From: DAOUAM01 sp034433305
GTDB lineage: Bacteria > Chloroflexota > Dehalococcoidia > Lucifugimonadales > DAOUAM01
Direction: 5' to 3'
DNA: 19,684 nt
NCBI GenBank assembly: GCA_034433305.1
Contig: DAOUAM010000105.1
Span: 1 to 19,684 of the forward strand
Below, piece by piece: positions 7,209 through 14,570 of the stretch (the first letter of the stretch is position 1; the number at the start of each line of letters is the position of its first letter). The notes beneath the pieces are model-generated. The model worked only from the letters and a program-made list of their open reading frames with translations. It was not told where the DNA came from and did not search any database. A program made the position numbers and the translations under genes.

Positions 7209-8195
7209 CTATTTAGCGCGTAGCCAGCAGGCCGCGACCTGGCCATCGTCCACCTGGAAGGCCGGCGGGTACTCCTTGCAGCGGTCGTGTACGTAGGGGC
7301 AGCGGGGCGCGAAGGAGCAGCCCGGCGGCAGGTTCCACAGGGCTGGCGGCTGGCCCGGAATGGAGTACAGCCGCTCCACCTTCTCCTCCATCTTGGGCAC
7401 CGAGTTAATCAGGGCCTCGGTGTAGGGGTGGGAAGGATTGTTGAAAATCTGCCGGACGTTCCCCTGCTCCACGATCTTGCCCGCGTACATCACCGCCACG
7501 CGGTCGCACATCTTGGCGACGATGCCGAAGTCGTGGGTGATGAATATGATGGCGACGCCTGTTTCTCGCTGAAGGTCCTTGAGAAGCCTGAGGTACTGGG
7601 CCTGAATGGTGGCGTCCAGGGAGGTGGTCGGCTCGTCGGCAATGAGCACCAGCGGGTCGCAGGATATGCCGATGGCGCCAACGACGCGCTGCCTCATGCC
7701 GCCGCTGAGCTGGTGGGGATAGTCCTTCATCCGGACCTCAGGGGCCGGTATCCTCACCTTGCGGAGCATCTCCACGACCTGGTTGCGCAGGCCCTGGCCG
7801 TTCAGGCCCTTGTGAATGCGCAGCGCCTCGCCCACCTGGTCCTCGATGTCGAAGACCGGGTTCAGGGCTGTCATCGGGTCCTGGAGCACCATGGCGATCT
7901 TGGCGCCACGGATCTTCTCCATCTCGCTCTCGTCAACCTTCAGGATGTCCTCCCCTTCCAGCAGCACCTCGCCGCCCACTATGTGGCCTGGGGGCGAAGG
8001 CACCAGACGCATGATGGAGAGGGTAGTCACCGATTTGCCGGACCCCGACTCACCCACAATCCCCAGGGTCTCACCACGGCGCAGTTTGAAGCTAACGCCA
8101 TCAACGGCCTTCACAACGCCCCAGCGAGTCACGAAGTAAGTTCGGAGGTCTCGGACCTCCAGGACCACATCGCTACTTCCATTTGACCTTGCCAT
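7209..8195 (-). CDS. OppD/DppD-like ABC transporter ATPase
   Basis: This is a 328-residue ATPase, first gene of a two-gene operon with OppF. Walker A is GESGSGKS (48-55), the Q-loop is LQDPMTALNPVF, the signature is LSGGMRQRVVGAIG, Walker B is LVLIADEPTTSLD, and the H-loop is in IFITHDFG. The C-terminal extension has NNPSHPYTEALINSVP and the cysteine set CSFAPRCPYVHDRC plus Cys near the end. In some DppD proteins these cysteines hold a metal or iron-sulfur centre, which is not demonstrated here. TAGGAG lies 8-9 nt before the ATG. A sigma-70-like promoter and a palindrome lie about 115-165 nt upstream, so the pair is likely regulated as a unit. Confidence 0.95.
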   Translation of the reverse strand: MARSNGSSDVVLEVRDLRTYFVTRWGVVKAVDGVSFKLRRGETLGIVGESGSGKSVTTLSIMRLVPSPPGHIVGGEVLLEGEDILKVDESEMEKIRGAKIAMVLQDPMTALNPVFDIEDQVGEALRIHKGLNGQGLRNQVVEMLRKVRIPAPEVRMKDYPHQLSGGMRQRVVGAIGISCDPLVLIADEPTTSLDATIQAQYLRLLKDLQRETGVAIIFITHDFGIVAKMCDRVAVMYAGKIVEQGNVRQIFNNPSHPYTEALINSVPKMEEKVERLYSIPGQPPALWNLPPGCSFAPRCPYVHDRCKEYPPAFQVDDGQVAACWLRAK

Positions 8196-8310
8196 CCCAG
8201 ACGCTCCTAACTTGGACTAAGACTGACGCTTCTTCTGGCGTCCTGAAGGCCCCCTGTGGGGAGCGCGCGTTCCCCCTCTCGGTTGCAGCCCGGCTGCGGC
8301 GATAGACGCC

Positions 8311-8333
8311 AGATATACAGTATATGTATATCT
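8311..8333. promoter_or_regulatory. Inverted repeat, candidate operator of the OppD/OppF promoter
   Basis: AGATATACA (8311-8319) and TGTATATCT (8325-8333) are perfect inverted 9-mers with a 5-nt spacer. The AT-rich site sits immediately downstream of the -10 box on the minus strand, covering the expected transcription start. Such placement is typical of a repressor operator; the regulator is not in the window. Confidence 0.55.
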
Positions 8334-8362
8334 ACTATAGCAGTGTGTAATTGGTATGCCAA
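8334..8362 (-). promoter_or_regulatory. Sigma-70-like promoter for the OppD/OppF operon
   Basis: On the minus strand, TTGGCA (8357-8362) and TATAGT (8334-8339) are spaced by 17 nt, in the only AT-rich patch of this region. Transcription would start near 8327 and give a leader of about 130 nt before the OppD ATG. Confidence 0.6.
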
Positions 8363-8748
8363 ACTATAGCTAATCCCGCTGGAAAACGCAACACCTCCAA
8401 GCATGGACTCTGCGCTTAGGTCACTTCTCACCCCAGCCCATCTTTCCCCTGGACTCCCAGGGGCTAACTGTGGCCGCATGGAGTATAGCGTTTTATGGCG
8501 CGGATGAAAACAGGTCAACCCGGCCAATGTACCTCTGGCCCGGCCCACACGACCACGCCATGCATGAGGCGCAGCTGCCCGGGGCCTCGTTGTGGCCGAC
8601 TCGGCCAGACAGAGGCCACCTTTCCCATGCACCCGCCCGGAGGTGCTACACCCTCTGTCCCAGCCCCGCGCAGGTCCATAAGCGGACAGATTTTTGGAAA
8701 ACCAGGGAGTGGGATGAAGGCGGGTGCCCAGACCTCACCCCCGTTCCA

Positions 8749-8791
8749 CCTCTCCGGTCCTTCGGCAAGCTCAGGACAGGATTCGGAGAGG
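8749..8791. repeat. Nested inverted repeat with the TTCGGCAAGCTCAGGACAGG motif
   Basis: The outer arms CCTCTCCG (8749-8756) and CGGAGAGG (8784-8791) enclose an inner GTCCT (8757-8761) and AGGAC (8773-8777). The inner part closely resembles a dispersed intergenic repeat (CTTCGACAAGCTCAGGAC) common in many bacterial genomes. It is preceded by CAGACCTCACCCCCG, which also precedes the MITE-like element near 11284. Confidence 0.6.
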
Positions 8792-8910
8792 GGGCGCACC
8801 AGGCCAACCCTGGCCTTGTAAAGCGCGGGGGTGAGGTCCGCTGTATCCACTCTCCCACCTGGCTTGAAAAACTGTCCGCCTTTGAGCCCGCGCGGGGCAT
8901 GGGCGACGGC

Positions 8911-8940
8911 TTGACAGCCCTTCGCGGGCGCAATTACACT
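8911..8940 (+). promoter_or_regulatory. Candidate sigma-70-like promoter for the aldolase gene
   Basis: A perfect -35 TTGACA (8911-8916) is followed after 18 nt by TACACT (8935-8940), a four-of-six match to TATAAT. The leader to the GTG start would be about 170 nt. Confidence 0.45.
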
Positions 8941-9116
8941 CGCCCTGGTCAGCACTCCCGGGACAGAACAGGGTGAAGGTCGCTGGCCATGGGCCGGGGC
9001 ATGGCGAGGCGCGAGGCCCTGCACATCCTCCGCCGGCGCCCCTGGGAATGGCCCTTCTGCCTGCCAGGGCCGAGCGGCAGGCAGCGGAGCACAGCCTGTA
9101 TAGAGGAGAGGGACAC

Positions 9117-9896
9117 GTGCGCAAAAACATAATGAAGGAGAAGCTGAAGGCGGGCGAGCCGGTGGTGGGTGTGTTCAACAACATCCAGGTGCCTACGGCG
9201 GTGGAGATACTGGGCCTGCTGGGCATGGATTTCGTCATAGTGGACGCGGAGCACACGTCGGTGACGCCCGAGACGGCGGAGAACCTCTACCGCGCCGCCG
9301 AGCTGCGCGGCCTGTCCACCGTCACCCGCATTGGCGAGAACTCCCAGCAGGTCATCCAGAAGTTCCTGGATGCCGGCTCCCAGGGCGTGCTCATACCCCT
9401 GGTCAATACCCGGAGCGATGCCCAGCGGGTGGTGGACTCGGTCAAGTACCCGCCCATAGGCAAGCGCGGGCTGGCAGGCTCCCGGGCCGCCCAGTGGGGC
9501 CTGGCCGGCGACACCGCCGAGTACGTCAAGGCCGCCAACGAGGAAACGCTGGTGGCCGTCCAGGTGGAGACCACGGAAGCAGTCCAGAACTTCAAGGACA
9601 TAGTCTCCCTGCCCCACATAGACGTCATCTTCTTCGGCCCCGCCGACATATCCTCGTCCATGGGCTTCCCAGGGCAGACGCGGCACCCGCAGGTGCTGGC
9701 CCTCATCGAGCGGCTGGGCAAGGAGACGCTGGCGGCTGGCAAGGCCGCTGGCACCATCGCCCGGGACGTCAACGACTACAGGTACTGGCGCGAGCGGGGC
9801 TTCCAGTGGCTCTGCACCGGCACCAGCGCACTGCTGGCCCGTGGCATCCAGGGGTTCCTGGGGGAGATACGCCAGTACGAGAAGGGCAGGGGATAG
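9117..9896 (+). CDS. HpcH/HpaI-family class II aldolase
   Basis: The chosen GTG at 9117 has AGGAG 8 nt upstream and gives 259 residues beginning (M)RKNIMKEKLKAGEPVVGVF, as in the family; an upstream ATG at 8973 would add an unrelated Pro/Gly/His-rich tail. It is a TIM barrel of the HpcH/HpaI aldolase/citrate-lyase family. The catalytic His46 is in DAEH (43-46), Arg71 in TRIG, and the divalent-metal ligands Glu151 (VQVET) and Asp177 (GPADIS). Relatives cleave 4-hydroxy-2-oxo acids or 2-keto-3-deoxyglucarate to pyruvate and an aldehyde. The exact substrate is unknown. It is a single gene, with repeat-filled gaps on both sides, upstream of a sugar-isomerase-like gene. Confidence 0.9.
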   Translation: MRKNIMKEKLKAGEPVVGVFNNIQVPTAVEILGLLGMDFVIVDAEHTSVTPETAENLYRAAELRGLSTVTRIGENSQQVIQKFLDAGSQGVLIPLVNTRSDAQRVVDSVKYPPIGKRGLAGSRAAQWGLAGDTAEYVKAANEETLVAVQVETTEAVQNFKDIVSLPHIDVIFFGPADISSSMGFPGQTRHPQVLALIERLGKETLAAGKAAGTIARDVNDYRYWRERGFQWLCTGTSALLARGIQGFLGEIRQYEKGRG

Positions 9897-9990
9897 CCTG
9901 CCGGCGGCCCCGGCTGCTATACCGCATTTGATTTGCCAGCAAAGGACAAGGAGTGTAGCCCGAGGGCAGGCCCTCACCCCCGTAAGCTCC

Positions 9991-10331
9991 CTCTCCACGC
10001 GTGTGTACTGGCTACTGGTCCCTGTAACCCTGTAACATGGACGCATACAGACCTGTGGAACACCTGGCGGGGCGCAGGGTACACATGGGCAACATGCCGC
10101 TGCCCAGGTCAGCATGCCCCTCTTCCTGGCCTTCCCCCACAGGGGGAAGGGACATCCTCGCCCCCTGTGGGGGAGAGTCAGAGAGGGGGCTGGCCCCCTT
10201 CCTGGCCTTCCCCCAAAGGGGGAAGGCACTGTTCTCGCCCCCTTGGGGGAGAGTTAGACCTGCCCCTCTCCTTCGCCAGGCCACGCCGAGGAGGGGAGAG
10301 AGGGCATAGCCTCCGAAGCCACAGGTGTTAC
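9991..10331 (+). mobile_element. MITE-like element, copy 1 (right end degraded)
   Basis: From CTCTCCACGCGTG (9991) to CAGGTGTTAC (ending 10331) this region matches the element at 11336-11580 in order and nearly base for base, for example TGTAACATGGACGCATACAG and CCTGTGGAACACCTG. It carries two tandem 76-nt hairpin units where the other copy has one. The left inverted-repeat arm is recognisable but contains extra bases, and no matching right arm is found after 10331. It encodes no protein. I infer a small non-autonomous element that has decayed. Confidence 0.65.
10123..10258 (+). repeat. Tandem pair of double-hairpin modules (copies 2 and 3)
   Basis: The unit starting TTCCTGGCCTTCCCCCA occurs at 10123 and again at 10199, a period of 76 nt. 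Each has one CTTCCCCC/GGGGGAAG hairpin and one CCCCC/GGGGG hairpin. The second unit lacks the AGAGAGGGGGCTGG tail. Confidence 0.85.
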
Positions 10332-10449
10332 ACGGGCCTGCGTAGGCCCCTGATTACTGAGGGTGAGGTCTCGCGGCGCCTCCCTCCCATAAATCATGGC
10401 GGGGTCAACCACCACCAGCACCACACCCCGGACAGCAGGAGTCAGGCCC

Positions 10450-11262
10450 ATGAGTCTACGCGACCGGATAGGCTACGACGCGGGCAACACCCGGTTGGAG
10501 GACGCGCTGCACTGGGCGGCGGTCAACGGCTTTCGCTACCTGGACTTCAACGCCGATATCGGCCCCAACCACCTGGACAGGTGGGACCAGGCCCGGGTAA
10601 GGGCCGTGCGCCAGGCCTGCGAGCGCCACGGCCTGCGCCTGGGCCTGCACACCCTGTCCGCCGTCAACGTGGCCGAGTTCTCGCCCTTCGTCAGCGACGC
10701 GGTGGACCAGTACCTGCGGGCCAATATTGACCTGGCCGTGCGCCTGGGCTGCCAGTGGACCATCGTACATGCCGGCTTTCACTTCAGCGCCGCCCTGGAG
10801 GCCCGCAGGTCGGCGTCCCTGGAGCGGCTGAAGCGGGCCACGGCCCACGCCGAGGACAGGGGGATGCTGCTGCTCCTGGAGAACCTGAACCGCGAGCCAG
10901 ACGACGCCGAAGTCCACTACATGGCCTACAACATCCAGGAGTGCCGCTACTATTTCGACGCCATATCGTCGGACAGGTTCGGCTGGGCCTTCACGGTGAA
11001 CCACGCCAACCTGGTGCCCGAGGGGATAGACGGTTTCCTGGACGCCTTCGGCATTGCCCGCATCGGCGAGGTGCGCCTGGCCGACAACCTGGGCGACAGG
11101 GAAGTCCACCTGAAGCCAGGCGAGGGCAACATAGACTTCGGCGCCCTGTTCCACCGCCTGGAGAGCGCCGGCTACAGCCGCCACTACTCCATGGCCTTCG
11201 GCTCCCCCGAGGACAAGCTCCAGGCGCGAGAGCTTTTCGCCTCCTTCGAGCGCGGGGCCTAG
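10450..11262 (+). CDS. Xylose-isomerase-like TIM-barrel protein (sugar phosphate isomerase/epimerase family)
   Basis: The ATG at 10450 has AGGAG at 8-nt spacing and gives 270 residues; an in-frame ATG 54 nt upstream adds only a Thr-rich stretch. Barrel-strand motifs are YLDFNADI (30-37), GLRLGLHTLS (61-70), WTIVHAGFH (103-111), LLLENLN (141-147, metal-type Glu144), FTVNHANL and HLKPGEGNIDF. This is the AP_endonuc_2 superfamily, whose members isomerise or epimerise sugars and sugar phosphates or dehydrate inositols. The usual metal ligands are partly altered: the Asp of the DxxH motif is replaced in VNHANL, and the strand with HxxD reads VRLADN. Substrate is unknown. The gene is flanked on both sides by copies of the same MITE-like element. 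Confidence 0.8.
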   Translation: MSLRDRIGYDAGNTRLEDALHWAAVNGFRYLDFNADIGPNHLDRWDQARVRAVRQACERHGLRLGLHTLSAVNVAEFSPFVSDAVDQYLRANIDLAVRLGCQWTIVHAGFHFSAALEARRSASLERLKRATAHAEDRGMLLLLENLNREPDDAEVHYMAYNIQECRYYFDAISSDRFGWAFTVNHANLVPEGIDGFLDAFGIARIGEVRLADNLGDREVHLKPGEGNIDFGALFHRLESAGYSRHYSMAFGSPEDKLQARELFASFERGA

Positions 11263-11335
11263 CGCCCGCTGGGCGCGCGACGCCAGACCTCACCCCCGGC
11301 CTCTCAGGGCACGGCTTCAGCCAAGCTATGGCCCA

Positions 11336-11613
11336 CTCTCCACGCGTGTACTGGCCAGACACCTCTGTAACATGGACGCATACAGACCTGTGGAACACCT
11401 GACGGGGCGCAGGGTGCACCTGGGCAAAATGCCGCTGCCCAGGTCAGCATGGCCCCCTTCCTGGCTCTCCCCCACAGGGGGCAGGGAGGGTCCTCGCCCT
11501 CTGTGGGGGAGAGCCAGACCTGTCCCCTCATAGCCTGACGAGGGAGAACAGGAGTCAGCTCCCGAAGGTGCAGGTGTTACAGAGGTGTCTAGTCAGTACA
11601 CACGCGTCGAGAG
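11336..11613 (+). mobile_element. MITE-like element, copy 2, with terminal inverted repeats
   Basis: The left arm (11336-11372) and the reverse complement of the right arm (11575-11613) align as CTCTC, ACGCGTG, GTACTG and then an identical AGACACCTCTGTAACA, with a 2-nt gap and few mismatches. The 278-bp interior has no coding capacity and includes one double-hairpin module at about 11466-11520. No obvious target-site duplication is seen directly at the ends. Size, terminal repeats and a second nearby copy support a MITE-type element; the mobilising transposase is unknown. Confidence 0.75.
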
Positions 11614-11663
11614 GGGGAACAGGGGTTAGGTCTTATGGCGCATTCACATCATGTCCGGGTGCA

Positions 11664-11692
11664 TTGACACCCACCGGAAGCCGTGTTTAAAT
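11664..11692 (+). promoter_or_regulatory. Candidate sigma-70-like promoter for the second transporter operon
   Basis: A perfect TTGACA (11664-11669) is followed after 17 nt by TTAAAT (11687-11692), a four-of-six -10 match. The start would be near 11699, leaving a leader of about 80 nt. It begins 51 nt downstream of the MITE-like element. Confidence 0.5.
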
Positions 11693-11779
11693 AGCCGAAG
11701 CCTTGAGATACGTTTGAAAACTGCCATCGTATTTACCGATAAAAGTCGCTCCATCATCAGGGCGACTCGGAGGCAAAGG

Positions 11780-13587
11780 ATGAGCATGGGACTGCACCAG
11801 GCAAGAGTGCTGTTTGTTCTGGCTATCGGAATGGCCGTCGCCTTCCTGGTGGCGTGTACCGGCGCGGAGCAGGCGACGCCGACCAGCGCCCGCCGGCGGC
11901 GCAGCCCACGCCAACGGTGGCGCGGCCAGCCCCCACGTCCACAGCAACCCAGCCCACGGCCTCCCCTACCGCTCAGCCGCCGGTCGCCGTGCCCTCGCCT
12001 TCGGGCAAGGACTGGAAGATAGCGGCGTCATCGTCCAGCGCGCGGCGCGGTGGCACGCTCCGCCTGGGCGCTCATGGCCCCCCGGCCCACTTCGACTTCT
12101 TCGCCTCCAGCACCATAGCCAACATTGGCTCCCAGGGTGCCATGTACGACACGCTGCTGCGCCACGACCCGCGCGACCCCATGGTGCCCATCGTGGCAGA
12201 CCTGGCCCATAGCTGGGAGATATCCCCGGACTCCAGGACGTACACCTTCCACCTCCGGGAGGGCGTCAAGTTCCACGACGGCACGGAGTTGACCTCCGAG
12301 GATGTCAAGGCCACCTACGAGCGCATCATCTTCCCACGGGAGGGCCTGGTCAGCCTGAGACAGGCCTTCTTCCCCGCTGTCAGCGAAATAACCACGCCTG
12401 GCAAGTACACGGTGGAGTTCAAGCTCTCCGAGGCCCGCTCCCCCGAGACCCTTATGGCCGCCTTCGCCTCGGGCTGGAACCCCATTGTCAAGAAGAGCGT
12501 CCTGGACAGCAACAATGGCAACCTGCGCCAGGTGGACAACCACCCGGGCACTGGCCCATTCAAGTACGTCTCCCGCAACGATGACCAGTGGGTGCTGGAG
12601 CGCAACCCCGACTACTGGAACGAGAACGTGCCCTACGTGGACAGGATCGAGCACAACTGGCTCATCGCCTGGACGCCTGAGAACACCGCCGCGCTGCTGG
12701 GCGGCGTGGTGGACTGGACCATGTGGCTGGACCCCAAGTCCGGCAGGAATATCGGCGACCAGCCTGGCCTCAACGGCATTCGCCAGCACCTGTTCAACCT
12801 GCATACCGTCGGCCTCAACACCGAGCGCGCGCCGCTGAACGATGCCCGCGTGCGCCGCGCCTTCATGCTGGTCATTGACCGGCAGGCGCTGCTGGAGGCC
12901 ACCAAGGACGTCAAGGGCAACAACTTCGGCGAGCTGTTCATCGCCGGGACGCCCTTTGCCCTGTCCAACGAGGAGCTTATGCAACTGAAGGGCTTCCGCC
13001 ACCCGACGCAGGAGGACATCCAGGAGGCCCGGCAGTTGCTGACGGACGCCGGCTTCCCCAACGGCGCCGGCATGCGGACGCTGGAGATCCTGACCCGCGA
13101 GACGCCAGACCAGCGCATCCTGGCGCCGGCCATCCAGGCTATGCTCAAGCAGCACCTCAACGTGAACACCGAGATACGCATCGTGGACGCCTCGGCCCAC
13201 GGCGAGGAGGCCGTGAAGGGCAACTTCGACATCCTGGCCGAGGGCGGCACCTCGTCGGTGGTGCCAGACCCGGCCATCTACCTGAAGGACCTGGTGGGCA
13301 TGTGCGGCAGCAACTTCTGCGGCTCCAACACCTCCCGCTGGAACAACCAGGAGTTCAACAGCCTCATACTGCAACTGGAGCGGGAGGTTGACCAGACCAG
13401 GCGCCTGGAGCTGGGCAGGCAGATACGCGAGCTGCTGTACAGAGAGGTGCCGACTATCCCCAAGGACTCGGGCGAGACGGTGTACTGGGGCTACTGGGAC
13501 CATCTCAAGGGGCTGATGCCCGCCGAGAGCGACTTCTACGGGTACTACGACCTGCACAGGTGGGACACCGTGTGGCTGGAGAGATAG
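11780..13587 (+). CDS. Family-5 ABC solute-binding lipoprotein, frameshifted as sequenced
   Basis: The ATG at 11780 has GGAGG at 6-nt spacing and encodes MSMGLHQARV, a hydrophobic segment and the lipobox LVAC, then a Thr/Pro linker. That frame runs into Arg-rich sequence and stops at 12022. The rest of the protein lies in the neighbouring frame, which is open from GTG 11854 to 13587: a Pro/Thr/Ala linker (PTPTVARPAPTSTATQP), RRGGTLRLG, MYDTLLRHD, and the SBP_bac_5 hallmark SPDSRTYTFHLREGVKFHDG with SEDVKATYERI. The C-terminus is complete (YGYYDLHRWDTVWLER). One base appears lost, or two gained, within about 11884-11905, a GC-rich CGCCCGCCGGCGGCGC stretch. Without the shift the product would be a normal external binding lipoprotein of peptide-type importers. 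The permease genes follow directly. Confidence 0.85.
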
Positions 13588-13609
13588 TCCCTGAGGGGGG
13601 CTGCCAGAG

Positions 13610-14566
13610 TTGCACAAATACGTAGCCAGGCGGCTGCTGTACGCCATACCGACCTTCTTCGGCGTGTCGGTCCTGATCTTCGTCATAATGCGCATCCTGC
13701 CCGGCGACCCGCTGGGCGCCTACTTTGGCATCGAGCAGGTCGTCCGGTTCACACCGGCGCAGCGGGCTGAGATACTCCATGAGTTGGGGCTGGACAGGCC
13801 GCTGGTGGTGCAGTACCTGGACTGGGTACGCGACATTTTCACGGGGAGCCTGGGCAAGTCGTTTTTCCGGGGCGACCCCATCATAGAAATCCTGGCGGAC
13901 CGCGGCACCATCAGCGCCGAGATAGGGGCGCTGTCGGTCTTGCTGTCCTGGCTCCTGGGCCTGCCGGTGGGAGTGCTCAGCGCCCTGCGGCCCAACTCGG
14001 TCATGGACGCGCTGGCCAGCTTCACCGCCGTGCTGTTCCTGGCCATCCCCGGCTTCTGGCTGGGACTGCTCATCGTAGTGGGACAGATCACCTGGTTCGG
14101 CTACAAGTCGCCTATCACGGCGGTACACCTGTGGGAAAATCCCTGGGTCAACTTCCAGATCATCATCGGGCCAGCGGTGGTGCTGGGGCTGGGGCAGGCC
14201 GCCTACATCGCCCGCATGTCGCGCTCGTCCCTGCTGGAGGTGCTGCGGGAGGACTACATACGCACGGCGCGGGCCAAGGGCCTGATGGACTGGCTGGTGC
14301 TGGTGCGCCACGCGCTGCCCAACGCCCTGCTGCCGACGCTGACCCTCAGCGGCGTGTTGCTGGCAACGGTGCTGGGCGGCTCTGTCGCCGTGGAAAAGGC
14401 TTTCACCGCCCCTGGGCTGGGCAAGGCCCTGGTGTCCGCTGCCATTGACCGCGACATGAGCGTGGTGCAGAACATCACCATGTTCTACGCCCTGGTCTTT
14501 GTGGCGGTAAACCTCCTGGTGGACCTGCTCTATGGCTGGCTGGACCCCAGGATAAGGCTCACATAG
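13610..14566 (+). CDS. DppB-like peptide-type ABC transporter permease (second set)
   Basis: The product has 318 residues and starts at TTG, preceded by AGGGGGG at 9 nt; MHKYVARRLLYAIPTFFGVSVLIF is the usual DppB beginning, so the unusual start codon is credible. Hydrophobic segments follow the family plan. The EAA loop is at about 215-241 (DYIRTARAKGLMDWLVLVRH), and the end is LLYGWLDPRIRLT. It lies 22 nt after the binding-protein gene and 4 nt before the DppC-like gene, so the three form one operon. It differs clearly from the first DppB-like protein in the window and is not a recent duplicate. Confidence 0.93.
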   Translation: MHKYVARRLLYAIPTFFGVSVLIFVIMRILPGDPLGAYFGIEQVVRFTPAQRAEILHELGLDRPLVVQYLDWVRDIFTGSLGKSFFRGDPIIEILADRGTISAEIGALSVLLSWLLGLPVGVLSALRPNSVMDALASFTAVLFLAIPGFWLGLLIVVGQITWFGYKSPITAVHLWENPWVNFQIIIGPAVVLGLGQAAYIARMSRSSLLEVLREDYIRTARAKGLMDWLVLVRHALPNALLPTLTLSGVLLATVLGGSVAVEKAFTAPGLGKALVSAAIDRDMSVVQNITMFYALVFVAVNLLVDLLYGWLDPRIRLT

Positions 14567-14570
14567 GCCA

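Larger units (their letters stand above)
8196..9116. other. 921-nt divergent intergenic region between OppD and the aldolase
   Basis: It holds the minus-strand ATPase promoter and palindrome (8311-8362), a nested inverted repeat with the motif TTCGGCAAGCTCAGGACAGG (8749-8791), and a plus-strand promoter candidate (8911-8940). The remainder has open frames in several directions but no family-like protein, no consistent start with a ribosome site, and low-complexity Pro/Arg/Gly content. Confidence 0.65.
9897..10449. other. 553-nt gap dominated by MITE-like element copy 1
   Basis: About 340 of these bases belong to the repeat element described at 9991-10331. Beyond it, GGGCCTGCGTAGGCCC (10334-10349) is a 6-bp-stem palindrome, and GGGTGAGGTCT (10361-10371) mirrors CCCTCACCCC at 9971-9980. 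AGGAG at 10437-10441 is the ribosome site of the next gene. I see no gene in this stretch. Confidence 0.65.
11263..11779. other. 517-nt gap with MITE-like copy 2 and the promoter of the second transporter operon
   Basis: The element occupies 11336-11613, with weaker outer mirror sequences AGACCTCACCCC (11285-11296) and GGGGTTAGGTCT (11622-11633). A promoter candidate lies at 11664-11692. AGTCGC (11744-11749) and GCGACT (11762-11767) can form a small hairpin just before the GGAGG ribosome site (11769-11773). I see no gene. Confidence 0.65.

Noticed and set aside
8470..8976. Plus-strand open frame of 168 codons upstream of the aldolase
   Set aside because: It crosses a dispersed inverted repeat and a promoter candidate, and its composition is Pro/Arg/Gly-rich. 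It has no ribosome site.
8949..10229. Minus-strand open frame of 426 codons
   Set aside because: It covers the aldolase gene in antisense and runs through the MITE-like repeat. No family-like sequence or ribosome site.
9991..11613. Composite transposon flanked by insertion sequences
   Set aside because: The flanking copies encode no transposase and one lacks a right terminal repeat, so only a MITE-like flanking arrangement is supported.
12028..13695. Minus-strand open frame of 555 codons
   Set aside because: It is antisense to the binding-protein gene, whose product is clearly SBP_bac_5. The antisense product is His/Val/Gln-rich with no family motif; long antisense frames are expected in GC-rich genes.
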